Source of the DNA: Ruminococcus sp.
GTDB taxonomy: Bacteria > Bacillota > Clostridia > Oscillospirales > Ruminococcaceae
Assembly (NCBI RefSeq): GCF_016287535.1
Contig: NZ_JAEFAJ010000003.1
Span: 65,817-129,816, forward strand
Length of the DNA: 64,000 nucleotides
Direction: 5' to 3'
This document shows positions 34,740-43,706 of this stretch, one piece after another. Under the pieces are notes generated by a model. It was given only the letters and a program-made list of their open reading frames with translations. It did not search any database and had not been told where the DNA came from. A program made the translations under genes and the position numbers. Each line of letters starts with the position of its first letter. The stretch's first letter is position 1.

Positions 34740-35399
34740 ATGAATAATAATGACTATATCATACGTCCGGAAACAGAAAAAGACTACCGCGAGGTTGAGA
34801 ATCTCGCCCGTGAAGCATTCTGGAACCTCAGCAAGCCCGGCTGTGACGAGCACTACTTTATACATACTCTGCGCTCACACAAGGACTTTATCCCTGAGCT
34901 CGACTATGTTCTTGAGCTTGACGGAATAATAATCGCATCGGTTATGTATTCCAGAAGCAGACTTACCGATGAGAACGGCAATGAAAAGAACATCGTCACT
35001 ATGGGTCCGCTCTGCGTACTGCCCGGTTTTCAGCGCAAAGGCTACGGAAAGGCTCTGCTTGAACATTCATTTATCAAGGCAGCTGAAATTGGTTACGATA
35101 CCGTTATCAACTTCGGAAACCCTGATAACTATGTTGCAAGAGGATATAAGAGCTGCCGGAGGTACAACGTGTGCTTTGAGGGAGATATCTTCCCTGCCGC
35201 TCTGCTTGTAAAGGTGCTGAAGAGCGACGCTCTCGACGGCAGGAAATGGTTCTATCACCCAAGCGACGCAGATCATCCCTGTGAGGATACAGAGGCACTC
35301 GAAAGATTCGATGCGCTTTTCCCAACGAAGGTAAAGGGCTGGCAGCCAAGTCAGGAGGAGTTCTATATCCACAGCCATTCTGTAATAAACCGCGAATAA
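34740..35399 (+). CDS. GNAT family N-acetyltransferase
   Basis: The 219-residue protein has a GNAT domain in its first 140 residues. VTMGPLCVLPGFQRKGYGKALLEH (given in part) carries the acetyl-CoA pyrophosphate loop QRKGYG, followed by GYDTVINFGNPDNYVARGY. The last 75 residues form an extra domain typical of the YhbS-like branch, with FFPAAL-like and HPSDADHP phrases. Substrate unknown. Strong AGGAGG before the ATG. The structured leader suggests the gene is conditionally expressed. Confidence 0.88.
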   Translation: MNNNDYIIRPETEKDYREVENLAREAFWNLSKPGCDEHYFIHTLRSHKDFIPELDYVLELDGIIIASVMYSRSRLTDENGNEKNIVTMGPLCVLPGFQRKGYGKALLEHSFIKAAEIGYDTVINFGNPDNYVARGYKSCRRYNVCFEGDIFPAALLVKVLKSDALDGRKWFYHPSDADHPCEDTEALERFDALFPTKVKGWQPSQEEFYIHSHSVINRE

Positions 35400-35408
35400 T
35401 GATATCAG

Positions 35409-35442
35409 ATACATCCGACCTTAGGGTCGGATGTATTTTTTC
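35409..35442 (+). terminator. Terminator of the acetyltransferase gene
   Basis: Twelve-pair perfect stem ATACATCCGACC and complement, TTAG loop, then six T. Confidence 0.95.
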
Positions 35443-35471
35443 TTGACTATCACTCCCTTTAAGAGTATAAT
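35443..35471 (+). promoter_or_regulatory. Promoter of the 35505-36026 gene
   Basis: TTGACT and TATAAT with 17 bp spacing, starting directly after the previous terminator. Confidence 0.82.
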
Positions 35472-35504
35472 TATATTGATATTCAACACAAGGGAGGTTA
35501 TTTT

Positions 35505-36026
35505 ATGGAACTTGAAGAGGAATACGCACGGAACAGAACTGCAATGAAAAATATAAAGAATCAGGATACCCAATGCTTTATCGTATACGCTTTAAATCTT
35601 ATATTTATATTATTCATGGTCTTTTATTTTGCAATGACAGGCAGATACTTATATCTGATAATATGCTTGATAACAATATGTACTTCTGTTACAGGTTTTT
35701 TCAGCGTATATAAAAAAAGCACTCCTCTTGCGATAATTTCAGCTTCATTGATGGCAGCCGAGATCGTACTGTTATTCATGGAACTTGGTTTTTCATTGAT
35801 ACCTCTTTTCGGCTTCGGAGTATGTATGTATTACGCTGTTATAAATGTTATCAACTGCAAAAAATATGAATGGCTCAGTCAGCAGGACGGCTTTCCGCAT
35901 TTTGAGATCCATCAGAAAATGTATGAAATGGAAAAGACTCAGTGGACTATAAAGGACCCTTACACACAGAGAAAAGAAGAGATTGAGAAAAGGAACTCCG
36001 ATTCTGACGGCATGGAAAACCTTTGA
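35505..36026 (+). CDS. Membrane protein, paralogue of 31414-31923
   Basis: A 173-residue protein with the same plan as the one at 31414: an opening LEEEYARNRTAMKN, four hydrophobic segments, then KYEWLSQQDGFPHFEIHQK and QWTIKDPYTQRKEEIEKR. The cytoplasmic ends are far better conserved than the membrane part, which suggests the ends carry the function (a docking or oligomerisation surface). GGGAGG precedes the ATG. Promoter and terminator are its own. No known family. Confidence 0.82.
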   Translation: MELEEEYARNRTAMKNIKNQDTQCFIVYALNLIFILFMVFYFAMTGRYLYLIICLITICTSVTGFFSVYKKSTPLAIISASLMAAEIVLLFMELGFSLIPLFGFGVCMYYAVINVINCKKYEWLSQQDGFPHFEIHQKMYEMEKTQWTIKDPYTQRKEEIEKRNSDSDGMENL

Positions 36027-36037
36027 TATATGAAAAT

Positions 36038-36080
36038 AAAAAAGCAGAACTCCGCACATAATGCGGAGTTCTGCTTTTTT
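36038..36080. terminator. Bidirectional terminator between accessory region and araD
   Basis: A stem of 19 pairs including GCAGAACTCCGCA, 5-base loop, A run before and T run after. It serves both convergent genes. Confidence 0.96.
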
Positions 36081-36121
36081 CTCGGAGGGAAAACCATTTC
36101 AACACGTGAAATGATATGTTG

Positions 36122-36811
36122 TCATTTTTTCTGCCCGTAATAAGCGTTTGCTCCGTGCTTGCGGAAGAAATGCTTATCAAGCAGTCTCTGTGGCATTACC
36201 GGTGTATCCGGACGAAGGGTCTTTGTTATCCAAGCCATTGCGGAAAGCTCTTCAAGAACTACCGAGTTATGAACAGCCTCCATGCAGTCCCTGCCCCATA
36301 CAAACGGACCGTGATTGGCTACAAGAGCCGCAGGTACGTTCTTATAGTCAGGACAGCATTCAACGATCACCCTGCCTGTTTCAAGTTCGTAATCGCCCTT
36401 TACCTCTTCATCTGTCATCTCCCTTGTACACGGTATCTCACCGTAGAAATAGTCGCCGTGGGTCGTTCCCAGTGCAGGGATACCCATGCAAGCCTGTGCG
36501 AAGGAAGTCGCATATCGGCTGTGAGTATGTACTACACCGCATATGCCGTCAAAATTCCTGTATATCTCAAGATGAGTAGGAGTATCACTGGAGGGTGAAA
36601 GCTCACCCTCCACCTTTTTGCCGTCGATAGTCAGCACAACTATGTCATCGGCAGTCATTGAATCATATTCCACACCGCTGGGCTTTATGGCGATAAGACC
36701 TGTTTCACGGTCATATTCGCTGACATTTCCCCATGTGAAGGTAACAAGTCCGTATTTTGGGAGCAGAAGATTTGCTTTAAGAACACGTTCTTTCAGTGCC
36801 TTAACGTCCAT
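36122..36811 (-). CDS. araD: L-ribulose-5-phosphate 4-epimerase
   Basis: AraD converts L-ribulose-5-phosphate to D-xylulose-5-phosphate, the entry to the pentose phosphate pathway. The 229-residue protein is a class II aldolase fold with the metal site His residues in VVHTHSRYATSFAQ (about 93-106) and ALVANHGPFVWG (about 165), plus TWGNVSEYDRETG and KPSGVEYDSM in the substrate loops. It overlaps the end of araA by 11 bases and is the last gene of the arabinose operon. Confidence 0.95.
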   Translation of the reverse strand: MDVKALKERVLKANLLLPKYGLVTFTWGNVSEYDRETGLIAIKPSGVEYDSMTADDIVVLTIDGKKVEGELSPSSDTPTHLEIYRNFDGICGVVHTHSRYATSFAQACMGIPALGTTHGDYFYGEIPCTREMTDEEVKGDYELETGRVIVECCPDYKNVPAALVANHGPFVWGRDCMEAVHNSVVLEELSAMAWITKTLRPDTPVMPQRLLDKHFFRKHGANAYYGQKK

Positions 36812-38234
36812 ATATCACATCTCCGATCATGATGTCGCGTTCCAACTTTTCCTTTGTAGTGTCCTTGTTGATAACTACAAGTTCTATACCCATGATACGT
36901 GCGAAATCTCTTACAGTCTCGTCAGTGATATCATAAGAAAGCACTGTATGATGTGCTCCGCCTGCGATTATCCAGCACTCAAGTCCTTCAAGGAACGAGG
37001 GTGCAGGTCTCCACATTGTTCTTGCAACAGGAAGATTGGGCATTGTCTGGAAAGGCTTCTCACACTGGACATCCTGCTGGATAAGTCTGAATCTTCCGCC
37101 TATGTCTATAAGCGACAAAGCCTTTGCAGAACCTGCTCTGCCTTCAAATACTACTCTTGCAGGAGCTTCCTTTCCGCCTATTCCAAGATGATGTACTTCT
37201 ATACGCGGTCTGTCTGCTGCGATGGACGGGCAGACCTCAAGCATATGTGAGCCGAGTATAAGCTCTTTAGAATAATCGTATGTATAATCCTCCATAAATG
37301 AGGTATTTCCGTCCGGATACATTGCCTTGACGATAGCTGTCATACCGGCTGTTTTCCAGTCGCCCTCAGCGCCGAAACCGTAGCCCTTCTGCATAAGGTG
37401 CTGTGTTGCAAGTCCGGGAAGCTGCTTCATGCCGTGAAGATCCTCAAATGTATTCGAGAAAGCCTTTGCGCCCTCGCGTACAAGTATCTTCTCGATAGCG
37501 ATCTCCTCGCGTGCCTGATATCTTATAGTATCCTCGTCAGCCTTATTGTAATCATAAAGCTCGGCATACTCCTTCACAAGAGCATCTATCTCAGAATCGG
37601 TAACAGCGTTCATTATCTCAACAAGATCGCCTACCGCAAAGGTATTTACCTGCCAGCCAAGCCTGAGCTGTGCTTCGATCTTGTCGCCCTCTGTAACGGC
37701 AACCTCACGCATATTATCACCGAAACGAACAATTTTCAGGCTTCTGCTGAACATAACACCTACAGCCGCACGCTGCCACTCAGCGATCTTAGCCTGTACC
37801 TTTGGATCTTTCCAGTGACCTGCCACTACAGCTCTCGGCATACGCAGACGAGCCCCAATGAAGCCATGCTCCCTGTCGCCGTGCGCCGACTGGTGCAGAT
37901 TCATGTAATCCATGTCGATAGCTTCATTGGGAATAGTCTCGTTGAACTGCGTGTGAAAGTGAAGCCAAGGCTTTTGTAAGATTGCAAGTCCGTTTATCCA
38001 CATTTTGGAAGGTGAAAAGGTGTGACAGAAGGTTATTATTCCTGCACACTCATCATCATAGTTTGCTTCTCTGATGATCTTTTCTATTTCGGATTCTGTC
38101 TTTACTGTGAGCTTATACTCAACAGGAAAAGGAAGCTTGAGTCCGTCAACTATCTTTTTTGAGTCCTCCTCGACCTGTCTGAGAGTTTCCTCACCGTACA
38201 GGAACTGTGAACCCGTTATAAACCAGAATTTCAT
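36801..38234 (-). CDS. araA: L-arabinose isomerase
   Basis: AraA isomerises L-arabinose to L-ribulose with Mn2+. The 477-residue protein begins MKFWFITGSQFLYGEETL, a hallmark of the family, and shows HTFSPSKMWINGL, the catalytic Glu region GFGAEGDWKTAG, and the metal-binding Glu/His residues in the later EDYTYDY and GSHMLEVCPS parts. The start is the internal ATG preceded by AAAGGA. An upstream in-frame ATG lacks a suitable site and the family N-terminus. Gap to araB is 19 bp. Confidence 0.95.
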   Translation of the reverse strand: MKFWFITGSQFLYGEETLRQVEEDSKKIVDGLKLPFPVEYKLTVKTESEIEKIIREANYDDECAGIITFCHTFSPSKMWINGLAILQKPWLHFHTQFNETIPNEAIDMDYMNLHQSAHGDREHGFIGARLRMPRAVVAGHWKDPKVQAKIAEWQRAAVGVMFSRSLKIVRFGDNMREVAVTEGDKIEAQLRLGWQVNTFAVGDLVEIMNAVTDSEIDALVKEYAELYDYNKADEDTIRYQAREEIAIEKILVREGAKAFSNTFEDLHGMKQLPGLATQHLMQKGYGFGAEGDWKTAGMTAIVKAMYPDGNTSFMEDYTYDYSKELILGSHMLEVCPSIAADRPRIEVHHLGIGGKEAPARVVFEGRAGSAKALSLIDIGGRFRLIQQDVQCEKPFQTMPNLPVARTMWRPAPSFLEGLECWIIAGGAHHTVLSYDITDETVRDFARIMGIELVVINKDTTKEKLERDIMIGDVIYGR

Positions 38235-38253
38235 ACTGTATCTTTCCTTTCTG

Positions 38254-39840
38254 TTATTCGGCATCTGCAGCTCTTACAGCTGAAAGTCCCGAAATATATT
38301 TTTTCATATATGCATTTATACCATCGACATCCTCCTGCGAAGGAGATACGGTACTTCCCTTCATACCGGCAAATACCCTGTCGTTAAGGTAATCAACGAG
38401 GGTCTCATCACCGTTCCTGTTCACCATGTATGAGGCAAGCAGCGCTATTCCCCATGCACCGCCTTCGCCTGCGGTCTGCATCAGCGTAACATCCGCACCG
38501 AGTGCAGCCGCAAGGAAGTTCTGGCTTGGGAAAGGCGTTTTGAAGAAACCGCCGTGAGCAAATATCCGTTCGAGCTTTACGTGCTCCTGTTCTGTAAGTA
38601 TGTCCATGCCCGCTTTCAGCGAAGCGACGCAGGAATATACAAGACTGCGGGCGAGATTCCTTATACTGAACACTGAATCGGGACTGCGCATCAGCAGCGG
38701 TCTTCCGTCCTTTATTCCGGTAACAGGCTCGCCGGCGTAATAGTTGTAGGAGATAATGCCGTCGCAGTCAGGATCACCCTCAGCTGCAAGGGAATAGAGC
38801 ATATCATAAAGCTTCCCCTTGGGCAAGTCAACTCCGGCTTCGCTGAGGAAACCGCCGAACATACCGAACCATGCGTCAAGATCTGATGTGCAGCTGTTGC
38901 AGTGTACCATTGCCACAGGAGCTCCGCAGGGAGTTGTTACTATATCTATCTCGCGGTGTACCGCCGCAAGATTTTCTTCAAGAACTATCATCGAGAATAT
39001 CGACGTTCCTGCTGAAACATTTCCGGTTCTCGGAGTAATGCTGTTTGTAGCAGCCATGCCTGTCTGTGCGTCGCCCTCCGGCGGACAGAACGGCACTCCG
39101 GGTCTGAACGTGCCGGTAGGATCAAGGAGACGCGCCCCTTCTTCCGTAAGCCTTCCTGCGCAGTTCCCTGCCTGTACTATGACCGGCAGCAGTCCGGAAA
39201 GCTTTGTCCGCAGCTCAGTACCTGCCGCAAGCTCATCAAACTTTTTAAGCATTGCGGCATCATAATCGCAGGTCTCCGGATCTATCGGGAAGATGCCCGA
39301 AGCGTCTCCTGCACCTATCACCTTTTCGCCGGTGAGGATATAGTGTACATATCCTGCAAGAGTCGTCATAAACGCGAGCCTTCCTATATGGGGCTCGTTG
39401 TTCAGAACAGCCTGATAAAGATGGGCTATGCTCCAGCGCTGAGGGATATTGAAGCTGAAGGCTTCCGTCAGTCTGTCAGCCGCCTCCTCAGTCATCGTAT
39501 TGCGCCATGTTCTGAACGGAACGAGCTGATGATCGTTTTCATCAAACGCAAGATATCCGTGCATCATCGCAGATATGCCGATACCTGCGGCTGTTTCGAG
39601 TTTTATATTGTAATCTGCTTCTACATTTTTCATCAGATCGGCAAAGCATTCCTGCAGTCCTGACCTTACGCTGTCGAGCGAATAGGTCCATACTCCGTCC
39701 GCAAGTTCATTCTGCCAGTCGTGTACGCCTGACGCCAGCGGTGTATGGTCCTCGCCGATAAGTACCGCTTTGATACGGGTCGAACCGAACTCGATACCAA
39801 TTACTGCTTTACCGTTTTTTATCTGTTCTGCACTGCTCAT
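38254..39840 (-). CDS. araB: FGGY family carbohydrate kinase, probable L-ribulokinase
   Basis: The 528-residue kinase has the FGGY fold: the N-terminal phosphate loop IGIEFGSTRIKAVLI (about 14-28), an internal ISAMMHGYLAFD, and the C-terminal ATP-binding half with AHGGFFKTPFPSQNFLAAAL and GEGGAWGIALLA. Placement between araA and the sugar importer makes L-ribulose the likely substrate. By sequence alone it could be read as xylulokinase-like, since Firmicute operons often use a diverged FGGY kinase. Its start overlaps the permease stop by four bases. Confidence 0.88.
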   Translation of the reverse strand: MSSAEQIKNGKAVIGIEFGSTRIKAVLIGEDHTPLASGVHDWQNELADGVWTYSLDSVRSGLQECFADLMKNVEADYNIKLETAAGIGISAMMHGYLAFDENDHQLVPFRTWRNTMTEEAADRLTEAFSFNIPQRWSIAHLYQAVLNNEPHIGRLAFMTTLAGYVHYILTGEKVIGAGDASGIFPIDPETCDYDAAMLKKFDELAAGTELRTKLSGLLPVIVQAGNCAGRLTEEGARLLDPTGTFRPGVPFCPPEGDAQTGMAATNSITPRTGNVSAGTSIFSMIVLEENLAAVHREIDIVTTPCGAPVAMVHCNSCTSDLDAWFGMFGGFLSEAGVDLPKGKLYDMLYSLAAEGDPDCDGIISYNYYAGEPVTGIKDGRPLLMRSPDSVFSIRNLARSLVYSCVASLKAGMDILTEQEHVKLERIFAHGGFFKTPFPSQNFLAAALGADVTLMQTAGEGGAWGIALLASYMVNRNGDETLVDYLNDRVFAGMKGSTVSPSQEDVDGINAYMKKYISGLSAVRAADAE

Positions 39841-40928
39841 GATTTTACTCCTTTTGCTTCAACTGACTTTGTTGCCGAAAGATTAGCCTTCTTGCGGCGG
39901 GCGATGATGATACTCTGGATTATAAGGAATATACAAAGCATAGAAGCGTTTGTGATTCCTGTCCACCACGCCTGGTCAAGTCCTACTGATGATACGATCT
40001 GCTGAATAAGAGCAAGCGATAGTACGCCGAAAAGTGTTCCTATGATATTTCCGACGCCGCCTGTAAGCATGGTTCCGCCGATGATCGACGAAGCGATCGC
40101 GTTCATCTCAGCTCCCGCTGCATGAGATGCCGATCCCGAGCCTACGTGCATAAAATACACGAATCCACCAATTCCGCCTAAAATACCGCACATGAGGTAT
40201 GCAAGGAATGTCGTTCTCTTTACATTTATTCCCAGCATGAGTGCGCTTTGTCTGTTGCCGCCCACTGCATAAAAGCTTCTTCCTGTCTTTGTCCATTTAA
40301 GGAAGATAAAAAGTGCGGCAACTGTAATAAGTGCGATCACTACGCCGATCTCTATATATGCGTCGATGTAATCGCCTCTTTTGTTCACCGATCCCATACC
40401 AGGGATGATGATCCTTGTTTCCTTGAGCTTTACGAACGCTTCATTCTTTACATTGAAAGGATTGGTATGTACGATAGTCGTCATACCTCTTGCAAAGAAC
40501 ATACCTGCAAGCGTTACTATAAAAGGCTGTATATCCAGATAAGCTACAAGGAAGCCCTGTACCAGTCCGAATGCAAGACCGATTCCGAGTGATATCATTA
40601 CTGCTCCGAAAATGCTTCCGCCGTGATAATCAAGTGAAACAGCTGCGCTCATACTTACAAGAGCTGCCATTCCGCCAAGCGATATATCGATACCGCCAGT
40701 TATCATTACAAGCGTCATTCCGCAGGAAAGTATGATAAGCGCGGCATTTCCGTTGAGCATATTGAAAAATGTCTGTCCTTTGACGAAGCCTTCACCAAGT
40801 CCGAATATCGCGAACAAATACATAAGTATATACACGATGATCGTTATGGACATAAGAAGATTGGTATCAGATAATCCTCTTGTAAGACGCCGGAACGATC
40901 TTCCGGCAGTCATATCCTTCTGCGGCAT
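39837..40928 (-). CDS. Sugar ABC transporter permease (YjfF-like)
   Basis: One of two permease subunits of a carbohydrate ABC importer of the RbsC/YjfF type. The 363 residues contain about nine hydrophobic segments and the family motifs GGIDISLGGMAALVSM (about 83-98) and a C-terminal MNAIASSIIGGTMLTGGVGN, where the EAA-like coupling loop lies. The pair of unlike permeases plus one double-domain ATPase resembles the galactofuranose importer YtfQRT-YjfF. Context makes arabinose or an arabinose-containing sugar the probable substrate. Confidence 0.92.
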   Translation of the reverse strand: MPQKDMTAGRSFRRLTRGLSDTNLLMSITIIVYILMYLFAIFGLGEGFVKGQTFFNMLNGNAALIILSCGMTLVMITGGIDISLGGMAALVSMSAAVSLDYHGGSIFGAVMISLGIGLAFGLVQGFLVAYLDIQPFIVTLAGMFFARGMTTIVHTNPFNVKNEAFVKLKETRIIIPGMGSVNKRGDYIDAYIEIGVVIALITVAALFIFLKWTKTGRSFYAVGGNRQSALMLGINVKRTTFLAYLMCGILGGIGGFVYFMHVGSGSASHAAGAEMNAIASSIIGGTMLTGGVGNIIGTLFGVLSLALIQQIVSSVGLDQAWWTGITNASMLCIFLIIQSIIIARRKKANLSATKSVEAKGVKS

Positions 40929-40958
40929 ATATTATTCCTCCATTCCACGCCTTCATTT

Positions 40959-42056
40959 TCAGCTTTTGCTCACCGCACCGGCGGGAGCACGCAGTTTCTT
41001 GAAAACTGCTGCTATCTTTTCTCTTACTATCGGTGCGCTGAGTACCACAAGAACGATAACTACTACCGCTTTATAGGCAGGAAGAGCATCCGACTGCACC
41101 TGAAATTTGTAAAGCGTTGTGGTAAGGAACTGTATAACATACGCTCCGAGTATTGACGCAGATATCTTGAATTTTCCGCCGCTGAGCGAATTGCCTCCCA
41201 GGGCAACGGCAAGGATAGCGTCCATTTCTATATCCTTCGCAACTACAGAATAGTTGATAGTTGAAAGTCTGCTGACTTTGATGAAGCCTGCCACTGCTAC
41301 GCACAGTCCAAGTATAACATATGTTATGAACTTGATAAACGCCGGATTGAGACCGTTCAGACGTGAGGACTTTTCATTGATTCCGACTGACTGAACATAC
41401 AGTCCGAGGTTTGTGAATTTCAGAGCCAGACAAATAATTATTATGCAGGCTACTGTGATGAAAAACGGTGTCGGCACCGGTATTCCCGGAATATAACCGC
41501 CGAAGAACGTGAAAGTTCTGTCAGTAATTACCGGGAGCTCGTTATTGTTTATCCATGCCGCTATCGAACGTCCGGCTGTAAAGAGTATCAGCGTTGCGAC
41601 CATAGGCTGTATCTTGAATACAGAGACCAGAACACCATTGAAAGCGCCGCAGGCCATTGCCGCAAGACAGCTAATAAGGAATGCAACTATAATAGGAGCC
41701 TGCAGTGTTTCAGGACGTGAATTAGTTCCGCAAAGCACCCTCAGCACCACGCTGCCGCTGATGGCTATTACCGCTCCGACGCTGATATCCTGTCCTCGTG
41801 AAGCAGCTGTTACGAGCGTCATTCCGATAGCAAGTATCGCAAGCTCTGAGCCGTAGTCTATTATCGAGATAAGATTTCCCGAAAGGACCGGGTCGCCGTT
41901 GCTGTTATATCCTATCGTTATTTTGAAGAATGACGGATCAGCTATAAAATTGAAGATCGCAAGTATAAGCAGCGCAGCGATCGGGATAAATATCTGATTT
42001 CTCACTATTGCAGACAAAAATGAACTTTTGCCCGCAGTTCTGCTCTTTCCTGTCAT
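40959..42056 (-). CDS. Sugar ABC transporter permease (YtfT-like)
   Basis: The second permease, 365 residues, with motif TAASRGQDISVGAVIAISGS near 82-101 and the C-terminal MDAILAVALGGNSLSGGKF. It has a longer, polar N-terminus than its partner. The start overlaps the ATPase stop by four bases; 30 bp separate its stop from the next permease. Confidence 0.92.
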   Translation of the reverse strand: MTGKSRTAGKSSFLSAIVRNQIFIPIAALLILAIFNFIADPSFFKITIGYNSNGDPVLSGNLISIIDYGSELAILAIGMTLVTAASRGQDISVGAVIAISGSVVLRVLCGTNSRPETLQAPIIVAFLISCLAAMACGAFNGVLVSVFKIQPMVATLILFTAGRSIAAWINNNELPVITDRTFTFFGGYIPGIPVPTPFFITVACIIIICLALKFTNLGLYVQSVGINEKSSRLNGLNPAFIKFITYVILGLCVAVAGFIKVSRLSTINYSVVAKDIEMDAILAVALGGNSLSGGKFKISASILGAYVIQFLTTTLYKFQVQSDALPAYKAVVVIVLVVLSAPIVREKIAAVFKKLRAPAGAVSKS

Positions 42057-43567
42057 TCCCGGTCACCTCCTGCGATTGTATTCATAATTGTGTTCTGAGT
42101 AAGCTGATCGCCTGTAAGCTCGCCTACAAGCTTACGGTCACGCATAACGAGCAGCCTTGAACAAGTACGCAGCATCTCATCAGTTTCCGAGGAAATGAAG
42201 GTTATGCTCATGCCTTCCGAAGCGAGCTTCAGCACAAGCTTCTGTATATCGACCTTAGTGCCTACATCAATACCGCGGGTAGGTTCATCGAGAATGAGAT
42301 ATTCCGGCTTTGTCAGCAGCCAGCGTCCGAGAATTACCTTCTGCTGATTACCGCCTGAAAGAGACTTTACAGGTGTATTTACCGAAGCTGTCTTGATATC
42401 GAGCAGCTTTATGTATTCCTCAGCAAATTTGACCGCCTCAGCCTTTGAGAACGGTTTGAAGAATCCTTTTTTCACCTGAAGTGCAAGTATGATATTATCG
42501 CGGACGGAAAGATCTCCTACGATACCGTCGCTTTTACGGTCCTCGGAAAGATAGGCAATACCGTTCTTCATAGCGTCGATGGGCTTGTTTATCTTTACTT
42601 CCCTGCCCTTGACCTTGACTTTTCCGCCTGTGACCTTGTCAGCTCCGAAAATAGCTCTTACGCACTCGCTTCTGCCCGAACCGAGAAGACCGGTGAAGCC
42701 GTTGACTTCACCTTTGCGTATATTGAAGTTGAATGGCTTGATGCCTTCTGAGCTGCAAAGCCCTTCCGCTTCATACACATATTCCTTTGACTTATCGCTG
42801 AAAGCAGGCATATCATTTTTGATATCCGCCATATCGTCCAGTTCCTTGCCCAGCATTTTTGAAACGAGCTGAACACGGGGAAGATTTTCGATCTCATACT
42901 CTCCCACGAGCTGTCCGTCCCTGAGTACGGTAATCCTGTCGCAGACCTCGTATACCTGGTCAAGAAAGTGAGTAACGAATATTATACCTACTCCACGTTC
43001 CTTCAGCTGCCTCATAAGCTTAAAGAGCTTCTCTACCTCTGATTCGTCCAGTGAAGACGTCGGCTCGTCGAGTATGAGAACGCTGCATTCCATATCGACA
43101 GCTCTTGCGATAGCGACCATCTGCTGCACCGCGATAGAGCAGCTTGCAAGCTGCTGATTGGGCTTAACGGCTATACCGAGTGAATCAAGCAGTTTACCTG
43201 CCTGACTGTTCATACTTTTCCAGTTAACGAGTCTGTTTTTGCCTCTGCCAAGGAATATATTCTCTGCGACAGAAAGGTTGGGGCAGAGAGATATCTCCTG
43301 ATAAACGGTGCTTATTCCAAGGTTCTGCGCTTCCTGCGGAGAATGTATCTGTACCGGACCGTCATGTCCCTTTATGAAGATATCTCCGCTGTCTTTTATA
43401 TGCACACCCGTAAGAACCTTTATAAGAGTTGATTTACCTGCGCCGTTTTCGCCCATAAGAGCGTGTATCTCTCCCTCACGGAGCGTAAAATCCACATTTC
43501 TCAGAGCCTTTACTCCCGGAAATGATTTATATATCCCTCGCATTTCCAGCAATGATTTCTCTTGCAT
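42053..43567 (-). CDS. Sugar ABC transporter ATP-binding protein
   Basis: The 504-residue protein contains two ABC domains, as in RbsA/MglA/YtfR. The first has Walker A GENGAGKST (about 39), a divergent signature region and Walker B VLILDEPTSSLDESE. The second has the degenerate Walker A GLLGSGRSE, signature LSGGNQQKV and Walker B LILDEPTRGIDVG. Such degeneracy of the second Walker A is usual in sugar importers. GGAGG precedes the ATG. Confidence 0.94.
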   Translation of the reverse strand: MQEKSLLEMRGIYKSFPGVKALRNVDFTLREGEIHALMGENGAGKSTLIKVLTGVHIKDSGDIFIKGHDGPVQIHSPQEAQNLGISTVYQEISLCPNLSVAENIFLGRGKNRLVNWKSMNSQAGKLLDSLGIAVKPNQQLASCSIAVQQMVAIARAVDMECSVLILDEPTSSLDESEVEKLFKLMRQLKERGVGIIFVTHFLDQVYEVCDRITVLRDGQLVGEYEIENLPRVQLVSKMLGKELDDMADIKNDMPAFSDKSKEYVYEAEGLCSSEGIKPFNFNIRKGEVNGFTGLLGSGRSECVRAIFGADKVTGGKVKVKGREVKINKPIDAMKNGIAYLSEDRKSDGIVGDLSVRDNIILALQVKKGFFKPFSKAEAVKFAEEYIKLLDIKTASVNTPVKSLSGGNQQKVILGRWLLTKPEYLILDEPTRGIDVGTKVDIQKLVLKLASEGMSITFISSETDEMLRTCSRLLVMRDRKLVGELTGDQLTQNTIMNTIAGGDRE

Positions 43568-43706
43568 TGCTTTTCCTCCTAAGTGAGTTTCATGCTCATC
43601 CGCAAATTTCCTTGCGGAAAAGTTTTAAAATTAGTGCGGTGACAAGAGCATTCACGAATGCGTCACCGCACTTTATTTTGTTATTCAGTGTCCTGTAACA
43701 CTTTCA

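Noticed and set aside
36618..37979. Long plus-strand frames opposite araA/araD (210 and 193 codons)
   Set aside because: AraA and AraD motifs on the minus strand are unambiguous; the plus frames lack ribosome sites and domains.
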